A stretch of 64,000 nucleotides of DNA from Bacteroidales bacterium (lineage in GTDB: Bacteria > Bacteroidota > Bacteroidia > Bacteroidales > BM520): NCBI GenBank assembly GCA_031276035.1, contig JAISNV010000034.1:1-64000 (forward strand), read 5' to 3'. Under the pieces are notes generated by a model, which saw nothing but the letters and a program-made list of their open reading frames with translations, was not told the origin of the DNA and did not search any database. The position numbers and the translations under genes were made by a program. The first letter of the stretch is position 1; each line of letters opens with the position of its first letter. Below are positions 46,201-51,995 of this stretch, in pieces.

Positions 46201-46669
46201 TACCGACTACCGACCCACCAACATAAACTTGAATTTTTGGTGCTGTAGAAAATGCTGTGTAATAGGTTATAGCACCACTCACAGCACTAGGATTTATTAT
46301 ATACTTAATCTTTGTCAAGTATTGGCCTACATAGTCAGCAATATCCTCGACAGCAAAACGCTGATAAACACCGAATTGAGTGGCACCAGCTCCGGAAAGG
46401 CTATATGTTGGCCCTTGAAACCATGTCATCCAATTTGTACCAACGGGCCCTTTAGAGCCTTCTTGCATTGCAATAGGTCCAATCAACTCATTCGATTGAG
46501 CCTGATCTTTTTCTAACGAAGAGTGCGTTAACATCTTCTCTCCGTCTTTACTCTTTGATTTTTTCTCAATAACTACGTTATCAATACTCATCAAAGTCTC
46601 AAATTTTTGCGCAATTCCCGTGAATGAAACAAGAAATGCTAAACTTAAAATGAATAAAAGTTTTTTCAT
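34220..46669 (-). CDS. Giant T9SS-secreted multi-domain surface protein (fibronectin III / MAM-like / choice-of-anchor)
   Basis: A single open frame encodes 4149 residues (about 440 kDa). The signal peptide is residues 1-21 (ending TGIAQ). The body is a string of roughly twenty fibronectin type III-like modules, each with the W-x-A-P or Y-x-V-Y-R-D-G pattern. Interspersed are MAM-like adhesion domains (near 1590-1740, 2520-2680, 2720-2850 and 3040-3190, each starting with P-x-x-E-G-F-E), a carboxypeptidase-regulatory-like fold (about 1745-1820) and a propeller-like region (about 1875-2090). Two ~185-residue copies of another domain lie in tandem (about 1110-1300 and 1300-1490). A T9SS type A sorting domain (VYPNPASDYVIVE, from about 4070) ends it. 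No catalytic site is visible. The likely role is adhesion or matrix formation on the cell surface. The ligand is unknown. Confidence 0.93.
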   Translation of the reverse strand: MKKLLFILSLAFLVSFTGIAQKFETLMSIDNVVIEKKSKSKDGEKMLTHSSLEKDQAQSNELIGPIAMQEGSKGPVGTNWMTWFQGPTYSLSGAGATQFGVYQRFAVEDIADYVGQYLTKIKYIINPSAVSGAITYYTAFSTAPKIQVYVGGSVVGTTYDPGTLVAEVLATNYDYTDVNSLNFYNFAELSTPILIDGTQEVWFGINFSPSQTCYPAVSSNSASADLGYIEGKTNIFYYNGSWATTYSYFTSYRHVWDLAAYTRDALPTEVCNISVEMEDEFGDGWNDATISFFDSYNNEWNIITCNEATATSTVTLPIGNISCYWTPANYDEEVSFVIKNSEGTTIFTCETGDFEDQEEGIFFTFNNTSCLTNPPQECDPVTGLTVDVNGANATIMWDAITGAVEYKVFLGYIEVATVADPTYTFSDLENESNYIASVTPVFNDDCISLRTDISFTVLTCDDPPTNLNVAYNLDCDAVLTWTFEAGTGGDMLLWDQMQVGQTTSGYFSQSWNDGDVHIVDDFVLDANTVLTKISAYTGYTAATSLPTSLGIKIWDSNADGAPNTLIHTITGLPYATGTITLDISSENIELAAGRYWLSVYGISTSNYSSGIQRYLWITGPTVVGNVGYLYGSVTNSIYGIANNSWYSLSAQASKSAVFSVYGIPEFEPTFNVYRDGVLVASELTELTYTDTGFSTTEGHVWSVKATCLNGGLTEAAILDKEACVSLDPITDLTANVVSTTVYLNWSAPGGKNMTTIKENELSLTAQYVPYASKGLTGYEVFFNGTSLGTTTNTYYNHTGVAEGEHEYCVVAVYDEGSSEQVCIDVEVLAPAECNPVTDLTVEYDENCAAELSWTAPAKGNKAPTVLWDNTNIAVPTTGNNGLISSSWTDTYVLVADDFEAEEGWIIDKVVTSGFYSSGSATTTQLRIVIMDDDNDSPGTVLVDEIINYTVAGSWDLGTLWSARLSTPFEISTAGKYWIGVAAHFNVAKPATLNNARWNIYYGYTGISTGFYLHDPSNAFGSGTDWMLANPLLGDAGVSMYFQLLSPDPDAKYYNVYRDGVQIAQGIETTSYTDSGFDQRESHNWTVTVVCEDGESEPLTIEKESCKSPNCEDVVIGTGTTGTNAFPVNTYYRHSYSQQIFDAAEIGTFNEDMMLTSISFQYIYSTATTKDPVTIYIGNTTKTEFTSTTDWVPLLDMRQVFTGSITFNNTNNWVTINFDTPYAYTGGNLVVAVLNNAGAYDTGSNNTFYYHTTTGYKTLHYRVDGTVHIDPLGLPAGYARVQQRNNAMFEFCPAEEILACEEDLVTIGTGTTGTYLIPINTFYRHTYSQQIFDASEIGYEGETGKISSVAFQYFYSTAQDRQNFSVYIGNTDKTAFASTTDWVAYNELELVYTGTLHLDNTGENYWVTIPFDTEFEYAGGNVVVAVLDNEGAYYTSSNNTFYAHTASDYKTLHYRVDGTTQINPATPPTAYARVTTRNNIQFDVCIGGAVTCDIPTDLAVTYIDETSATVTWTPAEGTYAWNLEIVETGQPQGSGTIVSALNPTYTFTPLTENTSYTVYLQTNCGGGDISEWIEVSFITDCYAITALPFSEGFEGGNLIPECWRQEYVVGNNDWLFRTNTSNPSAPHTGSYNAAFAHSITGNTTKLISPQFDFSSYDEVKLSFWHAQFTWSGDQDYLKVYYKNDRNSEWVLLDEFTEDISTWQQDYYLLPELSSTYWIAFEGVDGFGYGVVLDDIYIYVPEYTILTGEVTHQGNPVEGATVYFKGDYAEYTETTNVSGVYTILEAEVGTYDGVASKIGYHSDYKNGEDVSQPVTRIDFVLTAPDFYVVPEEVTVQTTYTVDGYAGVTLHNDGDGAVDWALEIEYLDKSGSKDAWDLVYNFAGSSEGGQQGIATDGNYIYTAFWGTSGKFAKYEMDGTFIENFTIASVGGIRDLAYDGSYFYGGASSTTMYVMDFVNKTLISTITTPENVRHCTYDPSVDGFWIGDWTTLRRINRDGTSQVTGTTISGVYGSAYDNVTVGGPYLLLFSQTAYDNSQCLVYQYDIANNTLASTPIININMLPGFTYVAGATGNSIAGGAFTAMYEDKLCFFANIQQTPNQIGIFELGKAGWLSTETMTGHLEPGESQDVLFKMDGSWAEEGEWHANANFIGTPGAEPATVFVTFIIGESPCAMPENLTAEIKGMYVAEDMNDVILTWELGDKAALPKMEPQYPKSMENSAPASLKADWIKADPIYPNVIYTKPASKDNEIFNQAELITHVGQAYNGADASSLEPTSTTYGSNAGLTLGYMIADDFTLVGNTIIEEMEFYCSQQNTSSTTSTITGVYVQIYDASPASGGQVVWGDMTTNRLVSTEWTGIYRTSSTNIATFNTLPIQTVIADMNNLELPMGEYWVVVAFTGSLSDGPWAVPRQIWGQTNTGNGMQYSSTGWIQWTDGGSSYNYGLPFIIRGTVVETGLLGFNIYRDGFKINEDPILTFSYTDEDLDWGMEYCYSVQAVYDDCISNTTDIVCITIPEDPCALLGIPYAEGFEFEGYMPLCWSQEIVSAGPNGTAPMPWQIVTSNTTYPSSAAEGQYFALFPDRIGNRGTYITKLVSPQFDLTDYEKVKLQFKAFIGNWGGTDDTDLKVYYKNSPDGAWTLAYQELSMLTSWTELEVIFDDLSETFWFAFEGTNQYGYGLAIDDVILDIYCDPVENLTGTVVARNVSLSWTADLETLSSATVLEEGFESGSIPATWTNIDADNDGQKWTTQGLTSGATPFDLPAYSGNYAAGSGSFINTIGALTPDNWLVTPQVNLGANGSLTFMISGNDATLYYEEHYGVYVSTTGNNPSDFTLLFEETIATVGAPSYQLKTIDLSAYSGNVYIAFRHFNCTDQYFILLDDVKVVSDMVNPTFDVYRDDVVIANDINGLLYVDMGLSNGTYEYCVIANYSNGCVSDPACVTVDVLYFDPPINLEVTTQFNVEEAYLTWEVEDYLTPLGFNVYRDGTQINTSLVEEMEYVDETIEFVTDYCYKVTAVYSYNSTTEESDPSNEVCITTPCYVFGYPFYEGFEDNNTDLPICWDQEYLTVNIVDWTVIPTGTYYPPYAGTYSARLYYAGYDRTTKLVTPYIDLTTSDMPVLKFWHRQSAWAGDQDRLKVYYRTDIDGAWILLDEYTTEVTDWTERVILLPEISGTFSLAFEGLVNYGHGVGLDEISITDYAFTECGDAPVVNSTVDINDDVIDITIDWAAMVSPSSEPATQYAIYRNGLFIGYTDELTYAFDNEQFGELEYCVRAMYPSCVSPLGCATELICPWITDLTGVFDENVHEVYLTWDFQNYDGTVNFLVYRDGEYIGSSATTNYIDGNMEIGTYEYCVRVEATDIPCTGDARCVTVATCGQPVVALDVAQGTSDIKTTVLTWSAPNTSFNIANYKVYRDAVLISTLPSTEVTYTDDDASLDFNIAYTYTVAAVYSGGCEVNTNESITLNILAPTNVFATTTSNEYEVNISWQAPAQEIVTGYKLYSNNIEIATITAPTTLYTDVFGPGSYDFCVSAVYNTYESDRSCATTLIINNLSTCEPVADLAANVDNCSVELTWTAPEVEYNTIISYTIFKNGVEIAETTNTSYTEFEALAGSYTYGVFVNYEDITNCTNPLSEVSVSINLPAITNFAVTSENTRVNMVWTAVSNASTYRIYEDGNFLAEVSSLTYSYDVLAEGTYTYDIEAVFVTGCITTTTQASTLVDVAEVTNVNATVQNDDITVVVTWTAPTPTTNFTAYNVYRDGDYMTTIYNISTTTFTDVPTEAGTYLYCVSALYSGVVESEFVCDAVTLVYDDQYPAVTAMNVVDKENLTVVFGWTGNERADVYNVYIVEGSTDVYLGSTTNLNYMYKFVAETASAQVGVTAMYGQYESAKTYLTITNVVVNAVPSINAESSLGNVTLTWTSPSDTYNDLVGYALYRDGELIATTSALTLEYTDIPNEGILHNYCIEALYGPNAVKSVQTCVDDINPEFCEPVTDLYAEKWSDDLINITWNAPANVVDASYNIYRQGVLIAVVDETSYQDTEQLPSGTYTYSVSMVCEDSSQGESSRVNFTITVSAGIGDADIEVNVYPNPASDYVIVECDAMSSIRIFNNSGQLVKVVNINAENRVNISVQDFASGVYHFEINTINGERINNRVVVGR
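42205..43345 (-). repeat. Tandem duplication of a ~185-residue domain inside the giant gene
   Basis: Two adjacent coding copies, about 43345-42775 and 42765-42205, share long stretches such as YRH(S/T)YSQQIFDA(A/S)EIG, VYIGNT(D/T)KT and YKTLHYRVDGT. The proteins are similar throughout, but the DNA has diverged, so the duplication is not recent. Confidence 0.8.
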
Positions 46670-46766
46670 AATCAGATTTTTTAATTTATACTAATTTATT
46701 TTATTTATTTACAATATATTAAGCAAATATTCGGGCATACATAATACCCGAACATAAATTATCATG

Positions 46767-46774
46767 CAAATATA
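46767..46774 (-). promoter_or_regulatory. -7 promoter box of the giant T9SS gene
   Basis: TATATTTG on the minus strand, 97 nt upstream of the start codon. It predicts a leader of about 90 nt with a U/A-rich sequence. Confidence 0.45.
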
Positions 46775-46920
46775 GAATTATTTTATTTATTTTAAAACTT
46801 TTCAACACTTTTTTTTCAGTTTGTTGAAAAGTTTTTTAACTCTCTTATTTATTATCAGTTACGCAACTAATTTTATATTTTCGAACAAAAAAAATATTAA
46901 ATTTATTAAAAAAGATATTA

Positions 46921-48084
46921 TTATTTTTTATGATTATTTGCTCTAATTAAATTTACGTATTCCGAAGGGGTTTGTCCTGTAAATTTCTTAAAAATACTAT
47001 TAAAAGTAGATTTAGAATTAAAGCCCGAATCATAAGCGATAGACATTATTGTAAGATTGTTATTTTTTTTATCCGCTACTCTGGCCTTAAACTCATTAAC
47101 TCTATATTCATTAACAAATAAATAAAAGTTCTTTTTAAGAATAAGATTTAAAGCTTGAGTAATATAATGTTTAGGGTAATTTATCATCTCCGAAACATCT
47201 TGTAAATTAAGATCATTTTTTAGATAGATCTTTTTTTCTTCCATTAATTTTACGAGCTTTTCCGCACATTGATCAAGTGTATCTTTGGGTATTTTAGATT
47301 TATTATAATAATTATCTAATTGTTTGCCCCCGGAAAAATCGTAAATAGAATTTTTTTCATCAATAAATAATTCGGGTCTATTAATAAGAAAATATTGCAA
47401 AGAAAGAAAAAACACACATTGGCCTACAACTACAAACATATTCGTATCAAAGGTGTCATTTCCTGTTATTATGCTTGAAAAACCGGTTACAGCCTGTAAA
47501 ATATACATGATAAAAAATAACATTGTCAGATATTTGAACCAATAAAGAAGTTTTTCGGATAATTCAAAGGAGTATAAATCTTCTATGTTTTTCTTAGCAT
47601 AACCAATACAGGCAAAACTTGCAATTGTATAAACTATTACAGAAACATAAGTTAAGGAATAATATACTATATACAAAGCTTTTTGTGTTTCCAAATCTCT
47701 AAAAAATTGTACTCTGAATATTGCTGTATCGCCGCGTAAAACCAAAGATAAACACAAAAACAAGAGAAATGGAATAAAGTGTATAATGTTTGCAGCGGCT
47801 AATGTTCTTATTTTCAACAAGGTTGCTCTCAAATATAATAATATCATCGGCCCGTATGCAAAAACAAAAAAATTAAGCGGCAAAGTATCACCGAAAAGAT
47901 CCGGAAAACGAAGCTTTATTAACCCTATAGCAATATCAAAAATCATTAAAATAACAATCCCTGTTAATAAAGCCGATGAAGAAGCTTTACCTTTCTTGGA
48001 AATAAAAACAATTCCGGTAAATAAGGCTTGAACTATTGCAATGTAGTAAATGACCAAATTAAGAAGACTAGTATCTTGTATCAT
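46921..48084 (-). CDS. Membrane-bound AraC-family regulator (7TM-type)
   Basis: A 387-residue regulator with an unusual topology. The N-terminal ~245 residues contain seven or so membrane helices (from LLNLVIYYIAIVQALFTGIVF to FVVVGQCVFFLSLQYFL). They are followed by a linker (about 245-285) and a C-terminal AraC double-HTH domain (about 290-380), ending IMSIAYDSGFNSKSTFNSIFKKFTGQTPSEYV. Membrane-embedded AraC proteins of this kind are frequent in Bacteroidota. They are expected to sense a ligand or envelope state and regulate transcription from the membrane. Its promoter box (48123-48116) lies only 13 bp from the divergent box of the outer-membrane protein gene, so the regulator may control its neighbour and itself. 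Confidence 0.88.
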   Translation of the reverse strand: MIQDTSLLNLVIYYIAIVQALFTGIVFISKKGKASSSALLTGIVILMIFDIAIGLIKLRFPDLFGDTLPLNFFVFAYGPMILLYLRATLLKIRTLAAANIIHFIPFLLFLCLSLVLRGDTAIFRVQFFRDLETQKALYIVYYSLTYVSVIVYTIASFACIGYAKKNIEDLYSFELSEKLLYWFKYLTMLFFIMYILQAVTGFSSIITGNDTFDTNMFVVVGQCVFFLSLQYFLINRPELFIDEKNSIYDFSGGKQLDNYYNKSKIPKDTLDQCAEKLVKLMEEKKIYLKNDLNLQDVSEMINYPKHYITQALNLILKKNFYLFVNEYRVNEFKARVADKKNNNLTIMSIAYDSGFNSKSTFNSIFKKFTGQTPSEYVNLIRANNHKK

Positions 48085-48115
48085 AATTGACTCATCAATT
48101 TATATTGATTATTTG

Positions 48116-48144
48116 CAAAGGTAATATTTTTTTATCTATCTTTG
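48116..48144. promoter_or_regulatory. Back-to-back promoter boxes between the 7TM-AraC gene and the outer-membrane gene
   Basis: TACCTTTG on the minus strand (48123-48116) and TATCTTTG on the plus strand (48137-48144) are separated by 13 bp, in a 64-bp intergenic region. The plus-strand box ends only 4 bases before the ATG at 48149, so a leaderless or nearly leaderless transcript is predicted. Confidence 0.5.
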
Positions 48145-48148
48145 CGCC

Positions 48149-48928
48149 ATGATGAAAAATTGTAAATATCTATTTTTATTTCTTTTTTTGATACAAAGTT
48201 CTCTTGTTCCGGCTCAAGACAAAAAGGTATCAGAAGATAAGATGAGTATACCTTTTTTAAGTCTTTCATATTCATATCAATTTCCATTTGTAGATATGTC
48301 TGAGCGTTTTGGATCCAACTCTACAATCGGAGCAGGATTTACGTATAAGACTCAGAATAATATTCTTTGGGGTATTGATTGGAATTTTCTTTTTAGCAAT
48401 AATGTAAAATATAAAGATACCCTTTTTAAAGCGATTTCTTTTTCACAGGGGGATATGGATATTAATATTCTTAACGGGGCAGGACAACCGGCAATAATTA
48501 ATATCTATGAACGCGGTCATATTATTATGTTTCGTGCCGGAAAGATTTTTGATGTATGGGCTCATAATCCGAATTCCGGTTTGTTTCTTACCGGGGGTTT
48601 AGGTCTTTTTACTCATAAAATCAGAATTGAAGTTTATCAAAACGATACACCTCAGCTTGATCCTGATTATAGAAAAGGTTATGATAGATGTTCGGTTGGT
48701 CCGGTTACCGGAATTCAATTAGGCTATATTTATTTTAATAATAACAGATTAATAAACTTTAAAGCCGAAATAGAAGCATACTACGGTCTTACGCATAGCA
48801 TCCGAGCATATAATTTCGATACGATGTCTAAAGACACGAACTGGCGGCATGATGTTTTGGTCGGACTGAAAGTATCTTGGATTATACCCTTATATCCGAA
48901 AGCACCGAAAGATTTTTATTACGATTAA
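48149..48928 (+). CDS. Outer-membrane beta-barrel-like protein
   Basis: A 259-residue exported protein that I do not recognise by family name. The signal peptide covers residues about 1-23 (ending LVPAQ). The rest shows alternating hydrophobic/aromatic strands typical of small outer-membrane barrels: FLSLSYSYQFPFVDMSERFG, SNSTIGAGFTYKTQNNILWGIDWNFLF, LFLTGGLGLFTHKIRIEVYQ and the closing DVLVGLKVSWIIPLYPK. About ten strands are plausible. It is separated from kdtA by 26 nt and should be cotranscribed with it, and it is divergent from the 7TM-AraC regulator. Conserved Bacteroidota outer-membrane proteins of this size are often found next to envelope genes. Confidence 0.75.
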   Translation: MMKNCKYLFLFLFLIQSSLVPAQDKKVSEDKMSIPFLSLSYSYQFPFVDMSERFGSNSTIGAGFTYKTQNNILWGIDWNFLFSNNVKYKDTLFKAISFSQGDMDINILNGAGQPAIINIYERGHIIMFRAGKIFDVWAHNPNSGLFLTGGLGLFTHKIRIEVYQNDTPQLDPDYRKGYDRCSVGPVTGIQLGYIYFNNNRLINFKAEIEAYYGLTHSIRAYNFDTMSKDTNWRHDVLVGLKVSWIIPLYPKAPKDFYYD

Positions 48929-48954
48929 TATATTGCTGCATTTATTTTATTTAA

Positions 48955-50172
48955 ATGTATAACATTGCTCTTATAATATACTATTTTTTAATATGTATTT
49001 CTTGTCTTTTCAGTGAAAAAGCAAGAGAATGGGTACGCGGACGCAAAAACATTTTTAAAAGATTAAAAAAGATTGATCCCGGAAAAGGTATTATTTGGTT
49101 TCACTGTGCTTCTTTAGGGGAATATGAACAAGGATTACCTGTTATCATTAAAACCAAGGAAAAATACCCTGAACATAAAATTTTACTTACATTTTTTTCC
49201 CCTTCCGGATTTAAGAATAAAAAGTATCAAAAAGAAGTAGATTATACTTTTTATATGCCTCTTGACACAATAATTAATGCTTACAGGTTTATTAATATTG
49301 TAAGGCCCGTTTTTGTTGTGTTTGTAAAATATGAGTTTTGGTATAATAATCTTTGGGTGCTAAAAGAAGCTGATATTCCCATAATTTATATTTCTTGTAA
49401 TATAAGAAAAACACAATATTTTTTTAGATGGTATGGCGGATGGTTTAGACAAAGACTTCGAAAGGTAACTCACTATTTTGTTCAGAATGAAGAATCGAAA
49501 AGATTATTGGAAAGTATTAGAATTAATCAGGTTACCATTGCCGGAGATACTCGTTATGATAGAGTTAAAGCTATTGCCGATACGGATTTCTACGATGAAA
49601 AAATAAGTTCTTTTATCGGAAACAGTGAAAATGTTTTTATTACGGGCAGTACCTGGCCGAAAGATGAAACGATGCTTTTGGAAATTCTCCCTAAACTTAG
49701 AAAGTATAAAATTATAATTGTTCCGCACGAAGTAACTGAAGATAATATAAATCGTATCAAAGAGCTATTTAATAATAGTGTTTTGTATAGTGAATATAAA
49801 ATTTCAAAAGATTCGGATTCGAATATTTTAATTATTGATTGTATCGGATTATTATCACGGCTATATCGTTATGCTAAGTTTGCGTATATTGGCGGTGGAT
49901 TCGGAAAAGGTATTCACAATATATTAGAAGCTGTTGTTTATGAAGTCCCGGTAATTTTCGGACCAAATTACAAATATTTTAATGAAGCTATAACCCTGAT
50001 AAACGCCGGTGGTGCTTTTAGCTTTTCCAAAAAGGAAGAATTAATAGAAATTATTGATAATTTGCTCAACGATAATTTTCTGGAAAAGGCAAAAGGTTCT
50101 TGTCAGGAAATTATTGATAAAAACTTAGGAGCTACGGATGAGATTATGGAAGAATTAAGAATTAAGAATTAA
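48955..50172 (+). CDS. waaA: 3-deoxy-D-manno-octulosonic acid (Kdo) transferase
   Basis: A 405-residue inner-membrane-associated glycosyltransferase that adds Kdo to lipid A precursors in LPS assembly. An N-terminal membrane segment (about 4-22) anchors it. The family signatures are present: the HCASLGEYEQGLPVI motif with the catalytic Glu (near residue 60), the FVKYEFWYNNL block, GSTWPKDE and GGGFGKGIHNILEAVVYEVPVIFGPNYKYFNEA in the C-terminal GT-B domain. The length is normal. Its last codons and the sequence after the stop are four tandem copies of AGAATTA (50151-50178), so the C-terminus has been set by a microsatellite. It follows the outer-membrane gene by 26 nt. Confidence 0.95.
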   Translation: MYNIALIIYYFLICISCLFSEKAREWVRGRKNIFKRLKKIDPGKGIIWFHCASLGEYEQGLPVIIKTKEKYPEHKILLTFFSPSGFKNKKYQKEVDYTFYMPLDTIINAYRFINIVRPVFVVFVKYEFWYNNLWVLKEADIPIIYISCNIRKTQYFFRWYGGWFRQRLRKVTHYFVQNEESKRLLESIRINQVTIAGDTRYDRVKAIADTDFYDEKISSFIGNSENVFITGSTWPKDETMLLEILPKLRKYKIIIVPHEVTEDNINRIKELFNNSVLYSEYKISKDSDSNILIIDCIGLLSRLYRYAKFAYIGGGFGKGIHNILEAVVYEVPVIFGPNYKYFNEAITLINAGGAFSFSKKEELIEIIDNLLNDNFLEKAKGSCQEIIDKNLGATDEIMEELRIKN

Positions 50173-50178
50173 GAATTA
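50151..50178. repeat. Tandem heptamer AGAATTA x4 spanning the waaA stop codon
   Basis: Four perfect copies of AGAATTA. The waaA stop codon TAA falls in the third. Because the unit is 7 bp, loss or gain of one copy would shift the reading frame and change the last residues. Confidence 0.85.
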
Positions 50179-50245
50179 TAATAATATATTCTTTGTTTTA
50201 TATTATCAAAATAACTGCATTTAATAATCTCATTTTAATTTTCAA

Positions 50246-51277
50246 TTAATTAAATTTCATTTTAAAATTCAAACCGGAATATTTAAGAAATTTCTCGACT
50301 TTTCTGTTATTGGGTTCGTCATCTAAATTACAAACGCGGACCTTTCCGCCAAGTGTTTTATAGATTCTTGATCCTTGTAATTTCAATCTCATTTTATCAA
50401 ACAAACCAAATTTTTCCACATTAGTTTCAATAAGTGCTTTGGATTTGCTATCTACCATACTACTTGCATAAACTAATTCCAAGACTTTTGGTACCGTAAA
50501 AATTACAGTCGGCTTCATTTCGGTTATCAATGATAAAATCATTTTAAAATTCGAATGTCTTGGTTTAAATATAGTTGTATTTCCGAAAATTGCAGGAATC
50601 AGTGCGGTTGTAAGTTTACGATAAGAATATGATATCGGCATAATTGAGACAATAACATCATTTTCGTTTATTCCGGTTTCGGTTGCCTGTTCTTTTGCCT
50701 CTGCAATCAATTCTTCGTGAGTAAAATATATGATATTCGTACTGTAAAAATCTATATCAACTCTTGCCGCAGCTAAATCGGTAGATATAATATCCACTTT
50801 CGGCATTGTTAAACTGTTAACATTATTAGTTGATTTGAAATTTTGTTTTTGCTTTGCGTTTGGAGATAAAACACATTTTAGAATGTCAATATCTATTATC
50901 GTAAGATGTGTATCTTCACTAAGTTTCTCAAAAGTTATATCATTAAGAATATCTTTTTGCAAAAGTAAGAGGTTACATTCAGCCGCAATAGTTATTCTAT
51001 GCAGAGTAGAAATATCTTTAAATTTTGAAATCGGGACTGCTATTGCACCCATTGTTGTAATTGCATAAAAAGCCATATTCCACTGAGGCGTATCTTCAGC
51101 AAGAATAGCTACTTTATCTCCTTTACTTATTCCATAATAATATAAAGTGTTTTGTATATCCTTAACCTTCGAAGCAAATTGTGAAAAAGTGTATTTTTCA
51201 CCTAAATATGTTTCGAACATTATTTTTTCGCCGTATAATAATTTACCGTTTTTGAAGATGCTTTTAATAGTTGACAT
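50246..51277 (-). CDS. Degenerate AMP-binding (acyl-CoA synthetase-like) protein, lacking its catalytic motifs
   Basis: A 343-residue cytoplasmic homologue of long-chain acyl-CoA synthetases. The N-terminal half resembles the family: KVAILAEDTPQWNMAFYAITTMGAIAVPI. The ATP-binding loop (normally YTSGTTGxPKG) is missing, because TNIIYFTHEELIAEAKEQ runs directly across its place (about 50700-50745). The protein then stops where the family's YGxTE motif and the whole C-terminal domain should begin (LGGKVRVCNLDDEP... then the stop). Normal length is about 600. The remaining frame has no internal stop. It may be an ancient pseudogene or a non-catalytic acyl-binding or regulatory protein. The ATG at 51277 is preferred, since the upstream ATG at 51304 adds unrelated residues. 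Confidence 0.8.
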   Translation of the reverse strand: MSTIKSIFKNGKLLYGEKIMFETYLGEKYTFSQFASKVKDIQNTLYYYGISKGDKVAILAEDTPQWNMAFYAITTMGAIAVPISKFKDISTLHRITIAAECNLLLLQKDILNDITFEKLSEDTHLTIIDIDILKCVLSPNAKQKQNFKSTNNVNSLTMPKVDIISTDLAAARVDIDFYSTNIIYFTHEELIAEAKEQATETGINENDVIVSIMPISYSYRKLTTALIPAIFGNTTIFKPRHSNFKMILSLITEMKPTVIFTVPKVLELVYASSMVDSKSKALIETNVEKFGLFDKMRLKLQGSRIYKTLGGKVRVCNLDDEPNNRKVEKFLKYSGLNFKMKFN

Positions 51278-51449
51278 GACGATTATTTTTAAATTTTTAT
51301 GCAAAAATCCAACTAATAAATTTTTCTGTCGCCTTAATAATAAATGTTGATGTCTGATTTACTTGGAAAAGATGTTTGTTTTTTTATTCGGACATTCAAA
51401 AATTTTATTCGAGCGTCCTTTTTTCTTTAATAAACAATCTATTACATGT

Positions 51450-51995
51450 TTATTTCCATATTAGGAAAAACATGATAAGTCCGATTAAAAAAAGCATAAT
51501 ACCGGACAAAAGAAGTGAAATTTTAATTATTTTAATGGTCTTAATTTTTTTTCCGAACCAAATTCCGAGAAAGCATATAATAAAAGAAAAAGCAATAAAC
51601 AGTAACGGATATTGCCACGTTACAGGACAAAAAAGTTTTAATCCGAAAGTAGCCAGCATAACACTTAATCCGACCGCTACATTAGAAAAGAAATAATATT
51701 TAATATTTAATACATCTACGGAAAACAGAAATGCGTTTGATTTTCCTCCTTTATTTAATGTAGTGAAGCCAGCAACCAATATAAGAATTGCCCCCATAAA
51801 CTTAATGTCGGAATTATTAAATAAGTAAGCTAAGCCCAGTCCTGCAAAAGAAAACGCACCTAATACAACCGTTGTTATACTGTTAAGTTTTAATACATCT
51901 TTAAACTGCAATGATTTTTCCATTCCGATTATCAACCCGATAGCAAACGGAATGAGTAGTAATGCAAAATATGTACAAATAATTAAAACAGGCAT
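51450..51995 (-). CDS. MntP-like six-helix membrane protein (putative metal efflux)
   Basis: A 181-residue membrane protein with six hydrophobic segments at about residues 3-24, 35-57, 65-82, 103-122, 130-147 and 159-179, and a short polar loop at about 83-92. The size and topology resemble MntP-type manganese exporters and other small six-helix carriers, but I do not see the conserved acidic motifs of MntP clearly, so the family is tentative. Its first 13 bases overlap the end of the aminotransferase gene, so the two are translationally coupled. It is the last gene of the tnaA-aminotransferase unit. Export of a product of that pathway is possible but unsupported. Confidence 0.55.
   Translation of the reverse strand: MPVLIICTYFALLLIPFAIGLIIGMEKSLQFKDVLKLNSITTVVLGAFSFAGLGLAYLFNNSDIKFMGAILILVAGFTTLNKGGKSNAFLFSVDVLNIKYYFFSNVAVGLSVMLATFGLKLFCPVTWQYPLLFIAFSFIICFLGIWFGKKIKTIKIIKISLLLSGIMLFLIGLIMFFLIWK

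Noticed and set aside
49687-49705. CTCCCTAAACTTAGAAAGT in waaA, 18 of 19 bases like the repeat at 54781
   Set aside because: It is coding sequence for PKLRKY in a conserved region of waaA. A shorter match (GACTTTCTAAGT) also occurs in the YfcC gene at 17348, again over Leu-Arg-Lys codons. Codon constraint is a sufficient explanation, although the length of the match is striking.
50151-50178. CRISPR-like array
   Set aside because: A pure 7-bp tandem repeat with no spacers; no cas genes in the window.
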